In this document: one piece after another, positions 33,842 through 42,822 of the stretch
How positions within the stretch are numbered: position 1 is the first letter of the stretch
Layout of the letters: each line of letters opens with the position of its first letter
From: Granulicella aggregans
Lineage (GTDB): Bacteria > Acidobacteriota > Terriglobia > Terriglobales > Acidobacteriaceae
Direction: 5' to 3'
DNA length: 64,000 nt
Assembly: GCF_014203275.1 (NCBI RefSeq)
Contig: NZ_JACHIP010000003.1
Location: 682,001-746,000 of the forward strand
Translations under genes and position numbers: made by a program
Notes under the pieces: generated by a model
What the model was told of the DNA's origin: nothing
What the model saw: the letters and a program-made list of their open reading frames with translations, nothing else
The model's database searches: none

Positions 33842-35994
33842 CAGACCGGCTCCTCGCGCGGGGAGTGCAATGCCTCGATCGTCGGGCCGCCTATTCGATG
33901 TTTCTCCTGGCCCCGTTTCGGACCAAGCATGCGTTCCGCTGCCGCTGCGTTTACGGGACGAGAGAAGAGGAATCCCTGGCCATACTTGCAACCTAGCTCG
34001 CGCAGACGCGAGACATGGGCCGCATTCTCTACACCCTCCGCGACAACCTCCATCTTCAGATTGCCGGCCATCTGCACGATGGTCCGCACAATCTCTTCGA
34101 TCTCCACACTGTCCTGATCCAGCTCCTTGGTGAAGGAGCGATCGATCTTGAGCGAATCGAAGGGAAACTGGCAAAGGTATTTCAGGCACGAATATCCGGT
34201 TCCAAAGTCATCGATCTTCAAGCCGATGCCAAGTCGCTTGAGAGCGTGCAGCACAGCCTTCGCCTGGTCGATGTCCTCCATTAGCAGGCTCTCAGTAAGC
34301 TCAAGGTTGAGGCTCGAAGCGGGCAGCCCGGTTCTCTGCAGGATCTCCGTCACGCTGCTGACCAGGTTCGGTTCCTTGCACTGCTGTGGCGACAGGTTGA
34401 CCGAAACTTCAAAGTCTTCAGCAAGGTTGTACTGCTTGCGCCAGAGCTGCGTCTGTTCGCAAGCTCGTTCAAGAACCCACAGCCCGATATCGTGGATGAT
34501 CCCGCTCTCCTCTGCGATAGGGATGAACTCGAGTGGCGACACCTGGCCGCGAGTAGGGTGGTTCCATCGCACCAGAGCCTCGAAACCGCAGATGGCTCCC
34601 GTATCCAGGTGCACGCGTGACTGGTAGAAGACCTCAAACTCCTCTCTCTTCACCGCAGTCCTAAGATCGATATCCAGCTGCAATCGCTGGTCGCGAAGTT
34701 TACTCATGGACTCTTCGAACAGCACCCACTTTCCGGCCCCGCGCAATTCGGCAGCGGACGTTGCCGTGTTCGCATCGCGAAGCACGTCCTCCGCGCTCTT
34801 GTGGTCAGGTCTCCCAATCACCAGTCCGAGGCTGATAGAGCAGAAGATTTCGCGCTCCTCGATAGAGAACGAAGGACGCATCTCGCGAGTCAGAAGATCG
34901 GCAAGCAACTCCGCCTGGGAAACGTGCCTCAGTGGATCAACCAGAATCGCGAACTCGTCTTCGGCAAGACGGGCAAAGATGGGCGGGTTTCCGGGGTTCT
35001 CCAATTCGGAGCTTCCGAATTCTGAAAGCACCTTCTGTACTCTTTCGGCGAAGCGTATCAATAGAAGCTGACATCCTGCTTGAGTAAGGCTCGGCTTCAG
35101 ATGCTTGAAATGGTCGATGTCGAATAGGAGAACGCAGAATCTGCCCGAAGGCACTCGTGCCCGCCGCAGGATCGCTGTCTCGATCTCTTCTTCGAGCACA
35201 CGCTTGTTTGCTAGCCCCGTAAGGGTGTCGATCGTCAGCCGTGCGGTCACGTCAGTGATCGAACCGACTCGGCGAATCGGTACACCGTCAGCATTCCGGA
35301 GAGTCACGCCGCGCAGCGAATACCAGCGATACCGCCCGCTCTCGTGCCGCAATCGAAACTGGCTCGCGCTCTCATCTGCTGGATCATCCGTAGAAGTGAA
35401 AGCAAGAGCGAAGGCGCGACGGTCACCGGGGTGGACACGGGCCACGCAGCTTCGCGGATGGTAAGCCTGCTCCCGCGCCGCGAGACCGACCAGGCTATGC
35501 AACTCTCGCGTACAGAAGACGGTATTGCTCGTAAGGTCCCAGTCCCATAGGCCTTCACCAGAGCCCCTGGCCGCGAGGACGTGGCGCTCTTCGTTCTTCC
35601 GAACCTTGTCCTCTTCCCTTCCCATCGCAAGCTGTGTACGAATTCGAGCCAGCGCAATCTGGAAGTCGAGAGGTTTGGTCACATAGTCGTTCGCGCCCAG
35701 GTCCAGGGCCAGTGCAATCGCAGAGCTATCGCTGACGGCCGTCACCATGATGACGGGCAATCGCTGCGCTGACTTGCTCGCTCGGATCTTGCGCAATACC
35801 TCGGTACCGGTCATCCCCGGCATCATCTGATCGAGCAACACCAGGTCCACTGGCGACTCCTCCAGCATACGAAGGGCTTGCTCGCCATTGCTTGCCGAAA
35901 CGACGTTGTATCCGCATCGGCTCAAGCGCCGCGACAGCATGTCGACATTGCTATCTTCGTCATCGACGATCAGGACTTTGCTGGAAGATTCCAT
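33841..35994 (-). CDS. Response regulator with PAS, degenerate GGDEF and EAL domains (probable c-di-GMP phosphodiesterase)
   Basis: A 717-residue protein. The receiver (1-125) has VLIVDDEDSN, the phosphoacceptor in LVLLDQMMPGMTG (Asp55) and YVTKPLD. A PAS domain follows (GLWDWDLTSNTVFCT...WYSLRGVTLRNADG). The GGDEF domain is degenerate: ARLAEDEFAILV replaces GGDEF, so cyclase activity is unlikely. The EAL domain is intact in its landmarks: FEALVRW, NLSPQQ, ELTESLL, IDDFGTGYSCLKYL and VAEGVEN. Hence c-di-GMP hydrolysis is the likely output. It begins directly after the stop of the receiver gene (TAGATG). Confidence 0.92.
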   Translation of the reverse strand: MESSSKVLIVDDEDSNVDMLSRRLSRCGYNVVSASNGEQALRMLEESPVDLVLLDQMMPGMTGTEVLRKIRASKSAQRLPVIMVTAVSDSSAIALALDLGANDYVTKPLDFQIALARIRTQLAMGREEDKVRKNEERHVLAARGSGEGLWDWDLTSNTVFCTRELHSLVGLAAREQAYHPRSCVARVHPGDRRAFALAFTSTDDPADESASQFRLRHESGRYRWYSLRGVTLRNADGVPIRRVGSITDVTARLTIDTLTGLANKRVLEEEIETAILRRARVPSGRFCVLLFDIDHFKHLKPSLTQAGCQLLLIRFAERVQKVLSEFGSSELENPGNPPIFARLAEDEFAILVDPLRHVSQAELLADLLTREMRPSFSIEEREIFCSISLGLVIGRPDHKSAEDVLRDANTATSAAELRGAGKWVLFEESMSKLRDQRLQLDIDLRTAVKREEFEVFYQSRVHLDTGAICGFEALVRWNHPTRGQVSPLEFIPIAEESGIIHDIGLWVLERACEQTQLWRKQYNLAEDFEVSVNLSPQQCKEPNLVSSVTEILQRTGLPASSLNLELTESLLMEDIDQAKAVLHALKRLGIGLKIDDFGTGYSCLKYLCQFPFDSLKIDRSFTKELDQDSVEIEEIVRTIVQMAGNLKMEVVAEGVENAAHVSRLRELGCKYGQGFLFSRPVNAAAAERMLGPKRGQEKHRIGGPTIEALHSPREEPV

Positions 35995-36423
35995 CTACAG
36001 ATCCTTCCCGGCGACGAACTCCGTCATCTTCCCAAGGAGTCGCGAGTACTCTACCGGCTTGGTCTCAAACTCATCGCATCCCGCGAGCATCGCCTTCTCG
36101 CGGTCACCGTTCATCGCATGAGCAGTCAACGCAATAATAGGAATATCGCGAGTGTGCAGGTTCTCCTTCAGCAGCCGAGTCACACTCCAGCCGTCCATCT
36201 CCGGCAGGCTCATGTCCATCAGGATCAGATCGAACTCCCCGCCGCGCGCACGTTCCAGCCCTTGAACTCCATCGATCGCGACCTCCACCTCCCAGCCGCT
36301 CCGCCGCAGTCGTCGTGAAAGCATGTCCCGGTTGAACTCGTTGTCTTCAACCAGCAGAACCCTCCCCACGTACGCGTGATGGTGAGCAACCGCCGGTTGA
36401 TAGTCTCTGGCCAGAGCCTGCAT
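35995..36423 (-). CDS. Single-domain response regulator
   Basis: A 142-residue CheY-like receiver: VLLVEDNEFNRDMLSRRL, phosphoacceptor in LILMDMSLPEMDG, conserved Thr in IIALTAHAM and Lys in FETKPVE. About 20 residues precede the domain. AGAGG lies before the ATG. It is the first gene of the minus-strand signalling operon and shares the RDMLSRRLRR helix pattern with the next receiver, suggesting duplication. Confidence 0.92.
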   Translation of the reverse strand: MQALARDYQPAVAHHHAYVGRVLLVEDNEFNRDMLSRRLRRSGWEVEVAIDGVQGLERARGGEFDLILMDMSLPEMDGWSVTRLLKENLHTRDIPIIALTAHAMNGDREKAMLAGCDEFETKPVEYSRLLGKMTEFVAGKDL

Positions 36424-36624
36424 TACTTGCCTCTTTCTTCGCGTTGATTGTGAATGGAAATACTTCGAGACAGAGTGTCCTCTGGAGCGCCTATCGGCTC
36501 AGAGATGTCTGAAAGTGAGTTGGAAGATTTCGTGGAGATACATCTTTGGTGGAATTCACCGGGACACGTCTGTGCGCGTTCCCTGTTTCGAGCAGAAGCG
36601 AATGCTCCGCGGAATGGGTCAAAA

Positions 36625-36656
36625 GAAAAGGCCCCGGAAGTATCCGGGGCCTTTCT
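36625..36656. terminator. Bidirectional rho-independent terminator
   Basis: AAAGGCCCCGG (36627-36637) and CCGGGGCCTTT (36644-36654) form a perfect 11-bp stem with a 6-base loop. Read on the minus strand the stem is followed by TCTTTT, suiting the decarboxylase gene that ends at 36687. The interval 36424-36624 otherwise contains only the promoter region of the receiver gene. Confidence 0.85.
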
Positions 36657-36686
36657 ATCTTGCACATCGCTGAAGACGCTTCAACC

Positions 36687-39116
36687 TTACCTTTCAGACT
36701 GAAGTTTGATCGGCTTATCGGGATCAGGCAGATCGCCGGGAAGCGGCTTCTTCTTCCGCTTCACCGGAGGGGCCGAGCTCGGAGGACGCTGCTTCCCTCT
36801 TCCGTTCTTCTTGCCGTTTGGTTCGACAACTGCACGCATCCAGTACTCGCCGTTCCCATCCACTTCAATTCCGTGAGTCTCGCGTTCAAAGCCGGGAAAC
36901 CGCTTGCCAAACTCTTCCATGGCAAGAATCAGCTTGATGACCGGGCTGTCTGAACCTCCAAGGCGTTCCCCAGGCATGCTCATAGGAATGCCCGGAGGAT
37001 ACGGCACCAGCATCACGGCAGCGATTCGTCCCGCCATCTCCGCAAAGCGAATCTTCTCTGTCTCATTTCGCAACAGCTTCTGATAGGTCTGCGACGGTGT
37101 CAGGATAGGGTCGAAGTCCTCATCGCAGGCAGCATTCACCAGCCCCGAAAGATTGAGCTGCTGCATGACGGCGTGCATCTCATCCGACAACTCTTTCAGC
37201 GTCACGTTCCGATAGCGATGCGGATACTTGGAGACGAGCTCTGGCAGAGCCTCCTCAAGCGACGCCTCAGAGTCGTAGAGCCGCTTGAACTCAAAGAGAT
37301 TCTCAAGCAGCGCTCCCCACTTTCCTTTGCTGGTACCGACTGAAAAGAGCACAAGGACGGTGTAGTCACCGGTACGCGCGATCTCTACACGTCGCCCATC
37401 AAGGAACTCCGTAAGGATCGCCGCAGGAATTCCCCATTCTCCAATCACGCCCTGCGCGTTCACTCCTGGAGTAAGGATGGTGACCTTTGCAGGATCCAGC
37501 ATGCAGTAGTCGTCGGCGATGTCTTCATCTTGGAAGCCATGCCAATCCTCGCCCGGCTTTAGCGTCCAGCAACTCGAACGGTTGGTAAGCGCACCATCAG
37601 GGCACTCCTCGAACAGATACTTCTTCCCATCAAGCGGGTCGGTTACAGAGTCGGGCTGGTAAAGGCTGAAGAACCATCCCTGCTCAGCGGCAAGTAGCCT
37701 GTGAGCGATCGAAGACATGGCCTTGCGGAACGCGATGGCGTCCTGCAGCGTCTCGGACATCAAGGTCGGCCCGGCAGGCTCGTCCATCATCGCTGCGGCC
37801 ACATCCAGCGAAGCGATCAGCGGATAGAACGGCGACGTCGTCCCATGCATCATGAACGACTCGTTGAACTGGTCGTAGTCAAGCGGCGCCCGGGGGCTCA
37901 GCTTGACGTGCACCATCGATGCCATAGAGAACGCAGCGAGCATCTTGTGCGTCGACTGTACAGAGAAGATCGTAGGCCGGTCCGGCATGTCGTCCGGAAC
38001 GTCCATCGCAAATCTTCCGCGATAGATCTGGTGGAACTTCGCATAGGCATACCAGGCCTCGTCGAAGTGAAGGCGAGGCACGCTCTTCGAAAGCACTTCG
38101 GCAACGCGGTTCACGTCATAGCAGAGCCCGTCGTAGGTCGAATTCGTCACGACCGCGTAAGTCGGCTTCTTTGACGGAGCTCCCGCACTAAAAGGACTCT
38201 TGTCGATCAGCGCCTGAATGTTCTCCGGACTGAACCGCTTGATGGGCACCAGGCCAATCATCCCGTAGCCATTGCGCGTCGGCTTGAAGTAAACAGGCCG
38301 CGCCCCGGTGACCGTTAGCGAATGGCAGATGGACTTATGGCAGTTCGCATCCGCAAGAACAATGTCATCCTGCGCGATCACACCATGACCCACGATCTGG
38401 TTCGAAGTCGACGAACCGCCCAGAACATAGAATGTCCAGTCCGCACCAAAGATGCGAGCGGCGTTCCGTTCCGACTCTCCCGGAGGCCCCAGGTGATCCA
38501 GCCACGAACCCAGCGGCGATGTCGAAATGCCGAGGTCCGAACGCATGATGTTCTCACCGAAAAACTTGTGAAACTCCATCCCAACGGGATGCTTCAGGAA
38601 GGCCACGCCACCCATGTGCCCCGGCGCGTCCCACGAGTAGGCTCCCTGGTCGTTGTACTTCTTCAGCTCGCGGAAATAAGGCGGAAGCAACTGCGCGTGA
38701 TAACGTTCGACCGCGAAGTCCACGCGGTTCGCGATGAACGCTGGCGTGTCGCCGAAGAGGTGAATGTACTCATGCACCTGCTGGACGACCTCAAGTGGAA
38801 GTTCGCTGACCAGAGTTCGATCCGCGATCAGAAAGATCGGAATCTTCTTGTTGCGCCTTCTGACCGCACGCAAGATCTCTAACGCTACGCGCTCTTCAAA
38901 CTGATTGTCCCCTTCAAGGTCCCAATCCAACAGGATCGCACTATGCGATGGATCGCTGGTAACCAGTGATAATCCATCCTCCGGCGTCGACGTCCGGACG
39001 ACCTCGTAACCCTCTTCACCAATCGCGTTGATCAGACGCTCCATAGCGCGGTCGGACACCGAGTCCGTACCACCCACCTCACTCGCAATCAACAACACCC
39101 AACGGCCTTCGCTCAT
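36687..39116 (-). CDS. Orn/Lys/Arg decarboxylase, inducible fold-I type
   Basis: An 809-residue PLP enzyme of the biodegradative lysine/arginine/ornithine decarboxylase family. Residues 1-130 form the wing (Orn_DC_N) domain with ILLDWDL; the core has DAPGHMGG at 163-170, FYVLGGSSTSN near 230, FDEAWYAY at 351-358 and the PLP lysine in SVQSTHK (Lys391). The C-terminal domain contains VMLVPYPPGIPMSMPGE and a Lys/Pro-rich tail of about 40 residues absent from E. coli AdiA or LdcI. Action is decarboxylation of a basic amino acid to a polyamine or cadaverine; the exact substrate is not decided by sequence. No antiporter gene is adjacent. Confidence 0.9.
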   Translation of the reverse strand: MSEGRWVLLIASEVGGTDSVSDRAMERLINAIGEEGYEVVRTSTPEDGLSLVTSDPSHSAILLDWDLEGDNQFEERVALEILRAVRRRNKKIPIFLIADRTLVSELPLEVVQQVHEYIHLFGDTPAFIANRVDFAVERYHAQLLPPYFRELKKYNDQGAYSWDAPGHMGGVAFLKHPVGMEFHKFFGENIMRSDLGISTSPLGSWLDHLGPPGESERNAARIFGADWTFYVLGGSSTSNQIVGHGVIAQDDIVLADANCHKSICHSLTVTGARPVYFKPTRNGYGMIGLVPIKRFSPENIQALIDKSPFSAGAPSKKPTYAVVTNSTYDGLCYDVNRVAEVLSKSVPRLHFDEAWYAYAKFHQIYRGRFAMDVPDDMPDRPTIFSVQSTHKMLAAFSMASMVHVKLSPRAPLDYDQFNESFMMHGTTSPFYPLIASLDVAAAMMDEPAGPTLMSETLQDAIAFRKAMSSIAHRLLAAEQGWFFSLYQPDSVTDPLDGKKYLFEECPDGALTNRSSCWTLKPGEDWHGFQDEDIADDYCMLDPAKVTILTPGVNAQGVIGEWGIPAAILTEFLDGRRVEIARTGDYTVLVLFSVGTSKGKWGALLENLFEFKRLYDSEASLEEALPELVSKYPHRYRNVTLKELSDEMHAVMQQLNLSGLVNAACDEDFDPILTPSQTYQKLLRNETEKIRFAEMAGRIAAVMLVPYPPGIPMSMPGERLGGSDSPVIKLILAMEEFGKRFPGFERETHGIEVDGNGEYWMRAVVEPNGKKNGRGKQRPPSSAPPVKRKKKPLPGDLPDPDKPIKLQSER

Positions 39117-39209
39117 ACACCTCTCACTTCAAATCTCATGGTACAGCCAGAGTTTGAATGGAGTATGCACAGGCCAGGCTGCGAGATCTTTCCTCCGTCT
39201 GAAAGCGCT

Positions 39210-39233
39210 CCGGCCTCGCAAATTTGAGGCCGG
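39210..39233 (-). terminator. Hairpin after the VWFA-type gene
   Basis: CCGGCCTC and GAGGCCGG form an 8-bp perfect stem with an 8-base AT-rich loop, 13 bases beyond the stop of the minus-strand gene at 39246. No clear T-run follows on that strand, so it is a weak terminator or mRNA-end structure. Confidence 0.45.
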
Positions 39234-39245
39234 CCCACGCAGCAC

Positions 39246-40172
39246 TTATTCAGCTGAAATACCTTCTAAATTGCCCGGACGGACAGATTGTGGCGCACTG
39301 AGTTTAACTTTATGCAGAGACGTCTCCGCCTGCACCCGCTGCAGTTTTTTGTCGGAACCTGAAATTACGAAGGAGGCGACATAGGTCTCCGAGATTGTCT
39401 TTCGAAACTCCGACAAGAGTGGAGCCAGGGATACCGGGTTCCCGGTGCCCTGATAGAGTGCGTGCCCACCGGTCCCATCTGCCACCTGCGTGAGATAGCT
39501 CTGGCCGCTGAAGCTCGCTCTTTCGCCGCGAAACCCCGCATTGCCAAAGTAGATCGATGAGACCGCCACGCCGGCCCTCTGCGCATCCCGGATTGCCGCC
39601 TCAACATAAGGACTATCCTGGTTCAAGATGCTTGTGCTCCCGTTATAGGGATCGACGCCATTGGTGACCATAAGCACAAAGCGTGCTCCCGGTCGCGAGC
39701 CATCCGCAGGCCAATGCTTCACAAACTCTGAAAGACAGAAGTATGGACTGCCGCTGATTCCCGGTGATCCCAGCGGAAGTCGAAAGCTCGCAGCCGCAGC
39801 ACCATGATCGGTTGTGAAGCTTTGTGCGGTGAAGACAGTTCCATTCCGCATATACCCCACGTAGATCTGCGCTCCCTCAGGAAGCTCTTTGGTGAATGCC
39901 TGTAAAGAATTCAGCTCCGTTCCAATGGACTGGCGCAGACCTTCATCGATCAGAATCGCTACTTGAACTCCACTCGCCGGCACCTGCGACCAGCCTGTCA
40001 GCTTCTCTTCTTTCCCATTGACCTTGATCCTGATGTCCGAGATGGCCGGAATCTGATCGCCCTTTGCACTTACTCCCACCAATGCGTCTGTCTGCCGAGG
40101 GCCTTCCACCTGTGCAATCGCTACACCCGCACTCAGTGCAAGTGTCACAGCCAAAACCAATACTTTCATCAT
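39246..40172 (-). CDS. Secreted VWFA-related protein of acidobacterial type
   Basis: A 308-residue exported protein (signal MKVLVLAVTLALSAGVAIAQ). After a short beta segment the domain reads VQVAILIDEGLRQSIG in place of a canonical DxSxS metal site, followed by ARFVLMVTNGVDPY and AIRDAQRAGVAVSSIYFG, the strand-helix rhythm of von Willebrand A domains. The metal-ion-dependent adhesion site appears incomplete. Similar proteins are abundant in Acidobacteriota and unassigned. Two adjacent ATGs (40172, 40169) could start it. It follows the TonB receptor gene at 40277, separated by a long hairpin. Confidence 0.7.
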   Translation of the reverse strand: MMKVLVLAVTLALSAGVAIAQVEGPRQTDALVGVSAKGDQIPAISDIRIKVNGKEEKLTGWSQVPASGVQVAILIDEGLRQSIGTELNSLQAFTKELPEGAQIYVGYMRNGTVFTAQSFTTDHGAAAASFRLPLGSPGISGSPYFCLSEFVKHWPADGSRPGARFVLMVTNGVDPYNGSTSILNQDSPYVEAAIRDAQRAGVAVSSIYFGNAGFRGERASFSGQSYLTQVADGTGGHALYQGTGNPVSLAPLLSEFRKTISETYVASFVISGSDKKLQRVQAETSLHKVKLSAPQSVRPGNLEGISAE

Positions 40173-40209
40173 TGCGGTATTCCGCCTTCCCTGCTCCATC
40201 AGTTCGATG

Positions 40210-40258
40210 CGATTGCGGCCAGTCTCGGCTTACTTATTCCGAGACGGCCTCGCAATCG
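40210..40258. repeat. Long imperfect inverted repeat (hairpin) between two minus-strand genes
   Basis: Left arm CGATTGCGGCCAGTCTCGG (40210-40228) is nearly complementary to right arm CCGAGACGGCCTCGCAATCG (40239-40258) around a 10-base loop. It lies 18 bases beyond the TonB receptor stop and 38 bases before the VWFA-type start. Without a T-run it may be a processing or stability element or a factor-assisted terminator. Confidence 0.7.
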
Positions 40259-40276
40259 ACACAGAGAGAAAGGCCT

Positions 40277-42736
40277 TTACTCTCCGCCGAACCTGTAAGT
40301 AAGACCGCCACGCGCGGTAAATGGAAGCGACGGATAGCCGATCGGCCCGATGTGCTGCTGACTCAACAGGTTATCGAGCTGCGTAAACAAAGTAAGCTTC
40401 CGCGTTGCCGCAACGCTGGCGTGAGCATCCAGCTTGGCGTAGGCGAAGTCGAGGTCGCGATTAGGCAGCAGTAGCGTGTTATCGCCGTTCACATCCGAAA
40501 AGCCCAGAAAAGTCGAATCATCGCTACGGCTAGCCAGAGTTCCCGTCATGCCGACCGAAAACTTACTCACCGAATACTGGACCGCGAAGTATCCCGTATG
40601 CGGCGCACGGCGAAACGGTCTCGCGCCTACCAGCGGAGAGAACGCCCCAATGGCGATGCCAGGGAGATTCGGATTCGTCGTCGGAATTCCATTCTGCGCC
40701 GCAGCGGCATCCGTTGCGAACGACTGAATTACCTTCGCGTTTAGGTAGGTATACCCGCCACGGACAAAGAGATGCTTCATTGCCTGCCACTCGATCTCGG
40801 TCTCGGCACCTTGCCCGCGGAATGCCAGCGAGTTCACATAACCCTCAAACAAGGTATTCGCCACAGTAGGAGACAAGCCGAAGTATTGCTGCAATCCATT
40901 CGAGTCGATGCCTTCAAGCTGCCTGTCAAAAACATTGTGAAAGTATCCAGCCTTGAAGATCAGCCTCTCGCCATGGATGTTCTGCTCCACGCCAGCGTCG
41001 TAGCTGCGCGAGCGTTGCGCCGTCGGCTGCCGGATGTTGTAGGCCGCAATATCCACTGCAGCATTCGGATCGTTCTCCTGCAACTGCGTATAGAGACTCG
41101 CGAACTCCAGTGACAGTGTCGGCTCCTGCACGCCAGTGGCCGCGCTCGCTCGCACCTTCGTGCCTCTAAACCAGCCATTTGAAATGCGCACAGGAACATA
41201 CGCCAGGCCAATTCGCGGCGTGCCCGCGATTCCGTACAGATGGTTCTTCTCGATAGCTCCGCCAACTGAATAGAAGAGTCGATTCTTGATGTCACCCTGA
41301 AACTGCAGCGTGTACTCGTAGTTCGTACGCTTGATCCTTTCGTTCTCGACGAAATCAGGGAGAACGAAGGTCCCCCGCTCATTCTCGTAGCGGAAGCTGC
41401 CCAGCCCGCTCAAATGCCGACTGAAAGCGTAGTCTGACTGAAAAAACAACTCATCACGATTCGTCGAAGCGTTGCTGTTGCTACCGAAGAACGAGGTCTG
41501 TCCCGTAGCGCTATACCCATTTGCTCCGCGGATGGTTACAACATTGCCGAAGTTCTCCGGAAAACCAAATACCGGAATGACCGTCCCTTCGTAGGCGTAC
41601 TGTGCAAACTGTTCACGCTTGCGCGTAACACCGTAGCGCACGAGATTGTGCCAGCGATCATTGTTCGTCCGGCTCTCCAGCGTCAATCCAGAATAGAGGT
41701 CCTGGTCTGACTGTTTCCCATTGTTCGAAATTCCAAAGAAGTCGTGCGCTCCCGGCAGGCCACTCGCTGACACTCCATTCCGCAGCGTGAACCGCGCCAA
41801 AACTCCCGGAAACAAAGCGTATCCAAGATTGGCCGCTTCAGTGATCGAGTGATACTCATCCAGCGGCAGCGCATTCGAAGTGTTCAACCTGCTGAAGGCA
41901 GCGTAGTAATCGAGCTTCTGGCGCGTTCCGCTAAACTCCGCCTGGTTGCGGTACGTGGAGAAGTTACCGCCCTCACCCTTGTAGACGAACACAGGCCGGA
42001 CTGACTCGCCTCTCGGCGTGTTGAACGACACCACCGCGGCTCCTGCATCCGAACCATAAAGCACGCTGTTCGGGCCGCGATACAGTTCGGCCGAAGAGAT
42101 CGCCGTAGACGACAGCGTGCCATAGTCGAAGACGCCACCCACATCTTCAGCCGTTATTCCGTCGATCAGCACCTTGTTCGCTGTGGAGCTTCCGCCTCGA
42201 ACGAACAGCGAACTCACTCCGCCAAGCTGTCCCTGCTGCACAAACTGCACACCGGGAGCCTGCCGAAGTGCATCCACAACTCCGAGACGGGTCGCGAATT
42301 CCTCGTAACCAATCAGCGACAGCGCAGCGCTGGTCTGTTGAACCGGTGTCTCGATTCCCGTAGCCGTTACAGTAACCTGCTCAGTCACCGAGGCAATCTC
42401 GAGCACCACATTCTGCGAGACGACCTCCGTCACGCCGCCGTAGAAGTCCTTCCCAACACCCGGAGTAAAAGTGGCGGCACTGCCTAGCAGCCGGAACCTA
42501 CCCTTTGCCGTACTACGAATTTCAAAGATGCCATCGACACCCGATACGCCCAGCGCGATCACCTGCTGGCCCTGGATCAACTGGATCCTCGCCCCGATCA
42601 CCACAGCGCCGAGCGGATCCGTAACCGTTCCCTTCACGATCACCGCGTTCGCATTTGTAACCAAAAGCAACAGCGCGGCCAGCATATAGATCCCCGCGCG
42701 AACATTCGTTATAGAACGCAAAACAACCTCTTTCAT
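40277..42736 (-). CDS. TonB-dependent receptor with N-terminal carboxypeptidase-regulatory-like domain
   Basis: An 819-residue outer-membrane protein. After a signal peptide ending VTNANA, residues 33-110 form the beta-sandwich regulatory-like domain (VIVKGTVTDPLGAVVIGARI), then SVTEQVTVTATG precedes the plug with RLGVVDALRQAPGVQF, SLFVRGGSSTANKVLIDG and AELYRGPNSVLYGSDAGAAV. The barrel ends TARGGLTYRFGG with a C-terminal beta signal. The plug resembles BtuB/vitamin receptors, but no cobalamin riboswitch is seen in the 86 bases before it, so the substrate is open. Strong upstream elements were not found. Confidence 0.9.
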   Translation of the reverse strand: MKEVVLRSITNVRAGIYMLAALLLLVTNANAVIVKGTVTDPLGAVVIGARIQLIQGQQVIALGVSGVDGIFEIRSTAKGRFRLLGSAATFTPGVGKDFYGGVTEVVSQNVVLEIASVTEQVTVTATGIETPVQQTSAALSLIGYEEFATRLGVVDALRQAPGVQFVQQGQLGGVSSLFVRGGSSTANKVLIDGITAEDVGGVFDYGTLSSTAISSAELYRGPNSVLYGSDAGAAVVSFNTPRGESVRPVFVYKGEGGNFSTYRNQAEFSGTRQKLDYYAAFSRLNTSNALPLDEYHSITEAANLGYALFPGVLARFTLRNGVSASGLPGAHDFFGISNNGKQSDQDLYSGLTLESRTNNDRWHNLVRYGVTRKREQFAQYAYEGTVIPVFGFPENFGNVVTIRGANGYSATGQTSFFGSNSNASTNRDELFFQSDYAFSRHLSGLGSFRYENERGTFVLPDFVENERIKRTNYEYTLQFQGDIKNRLFYSVGGAIEKNHLYGIAGTPRIGLAYVPVRISNGWFRGTKVRASAATGVQEPTLSLEFASLYTQLQENDPNAAVDIAAYNIRQPTAQRSRSYDAGVEQNIHGERLIFKAGYFHNVFDRQLEGIDSNGLQQYFGLSPTVANTLFEGYVNSLAFRGQGAETEIEWQAMKHLFVRGGYTYLNAKVIQSFATDAAAAQNGIPTTNPNLPGIAIGAFSPLVGARPFRRAPHTGYFAVQYSVSKFSVGMTGTLASRSDDSTFLGFSDVNGDNTLLLPNRDLDFAYAKLDAHASVAATRKLTLFTQLDNLLSQQHIGPIGYPSLPFTARGGLTYRFGGE

Positions 42737-42822
42737 CTTCGTACCCCGTTCGTGAAGCGTAGTTTGAATACGCAGATTTCAAGCCTCGTTCGAGAGACTA
42801 CAGATCGTCCACCGGGCAAACT

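Noticed and set aside
42737..42822. Cobalamin riboswitch before the BtuB-like TonB receptor
   Set aside because: Only 86 bases are available before the next gene and none of the conserved B12-box words is present.
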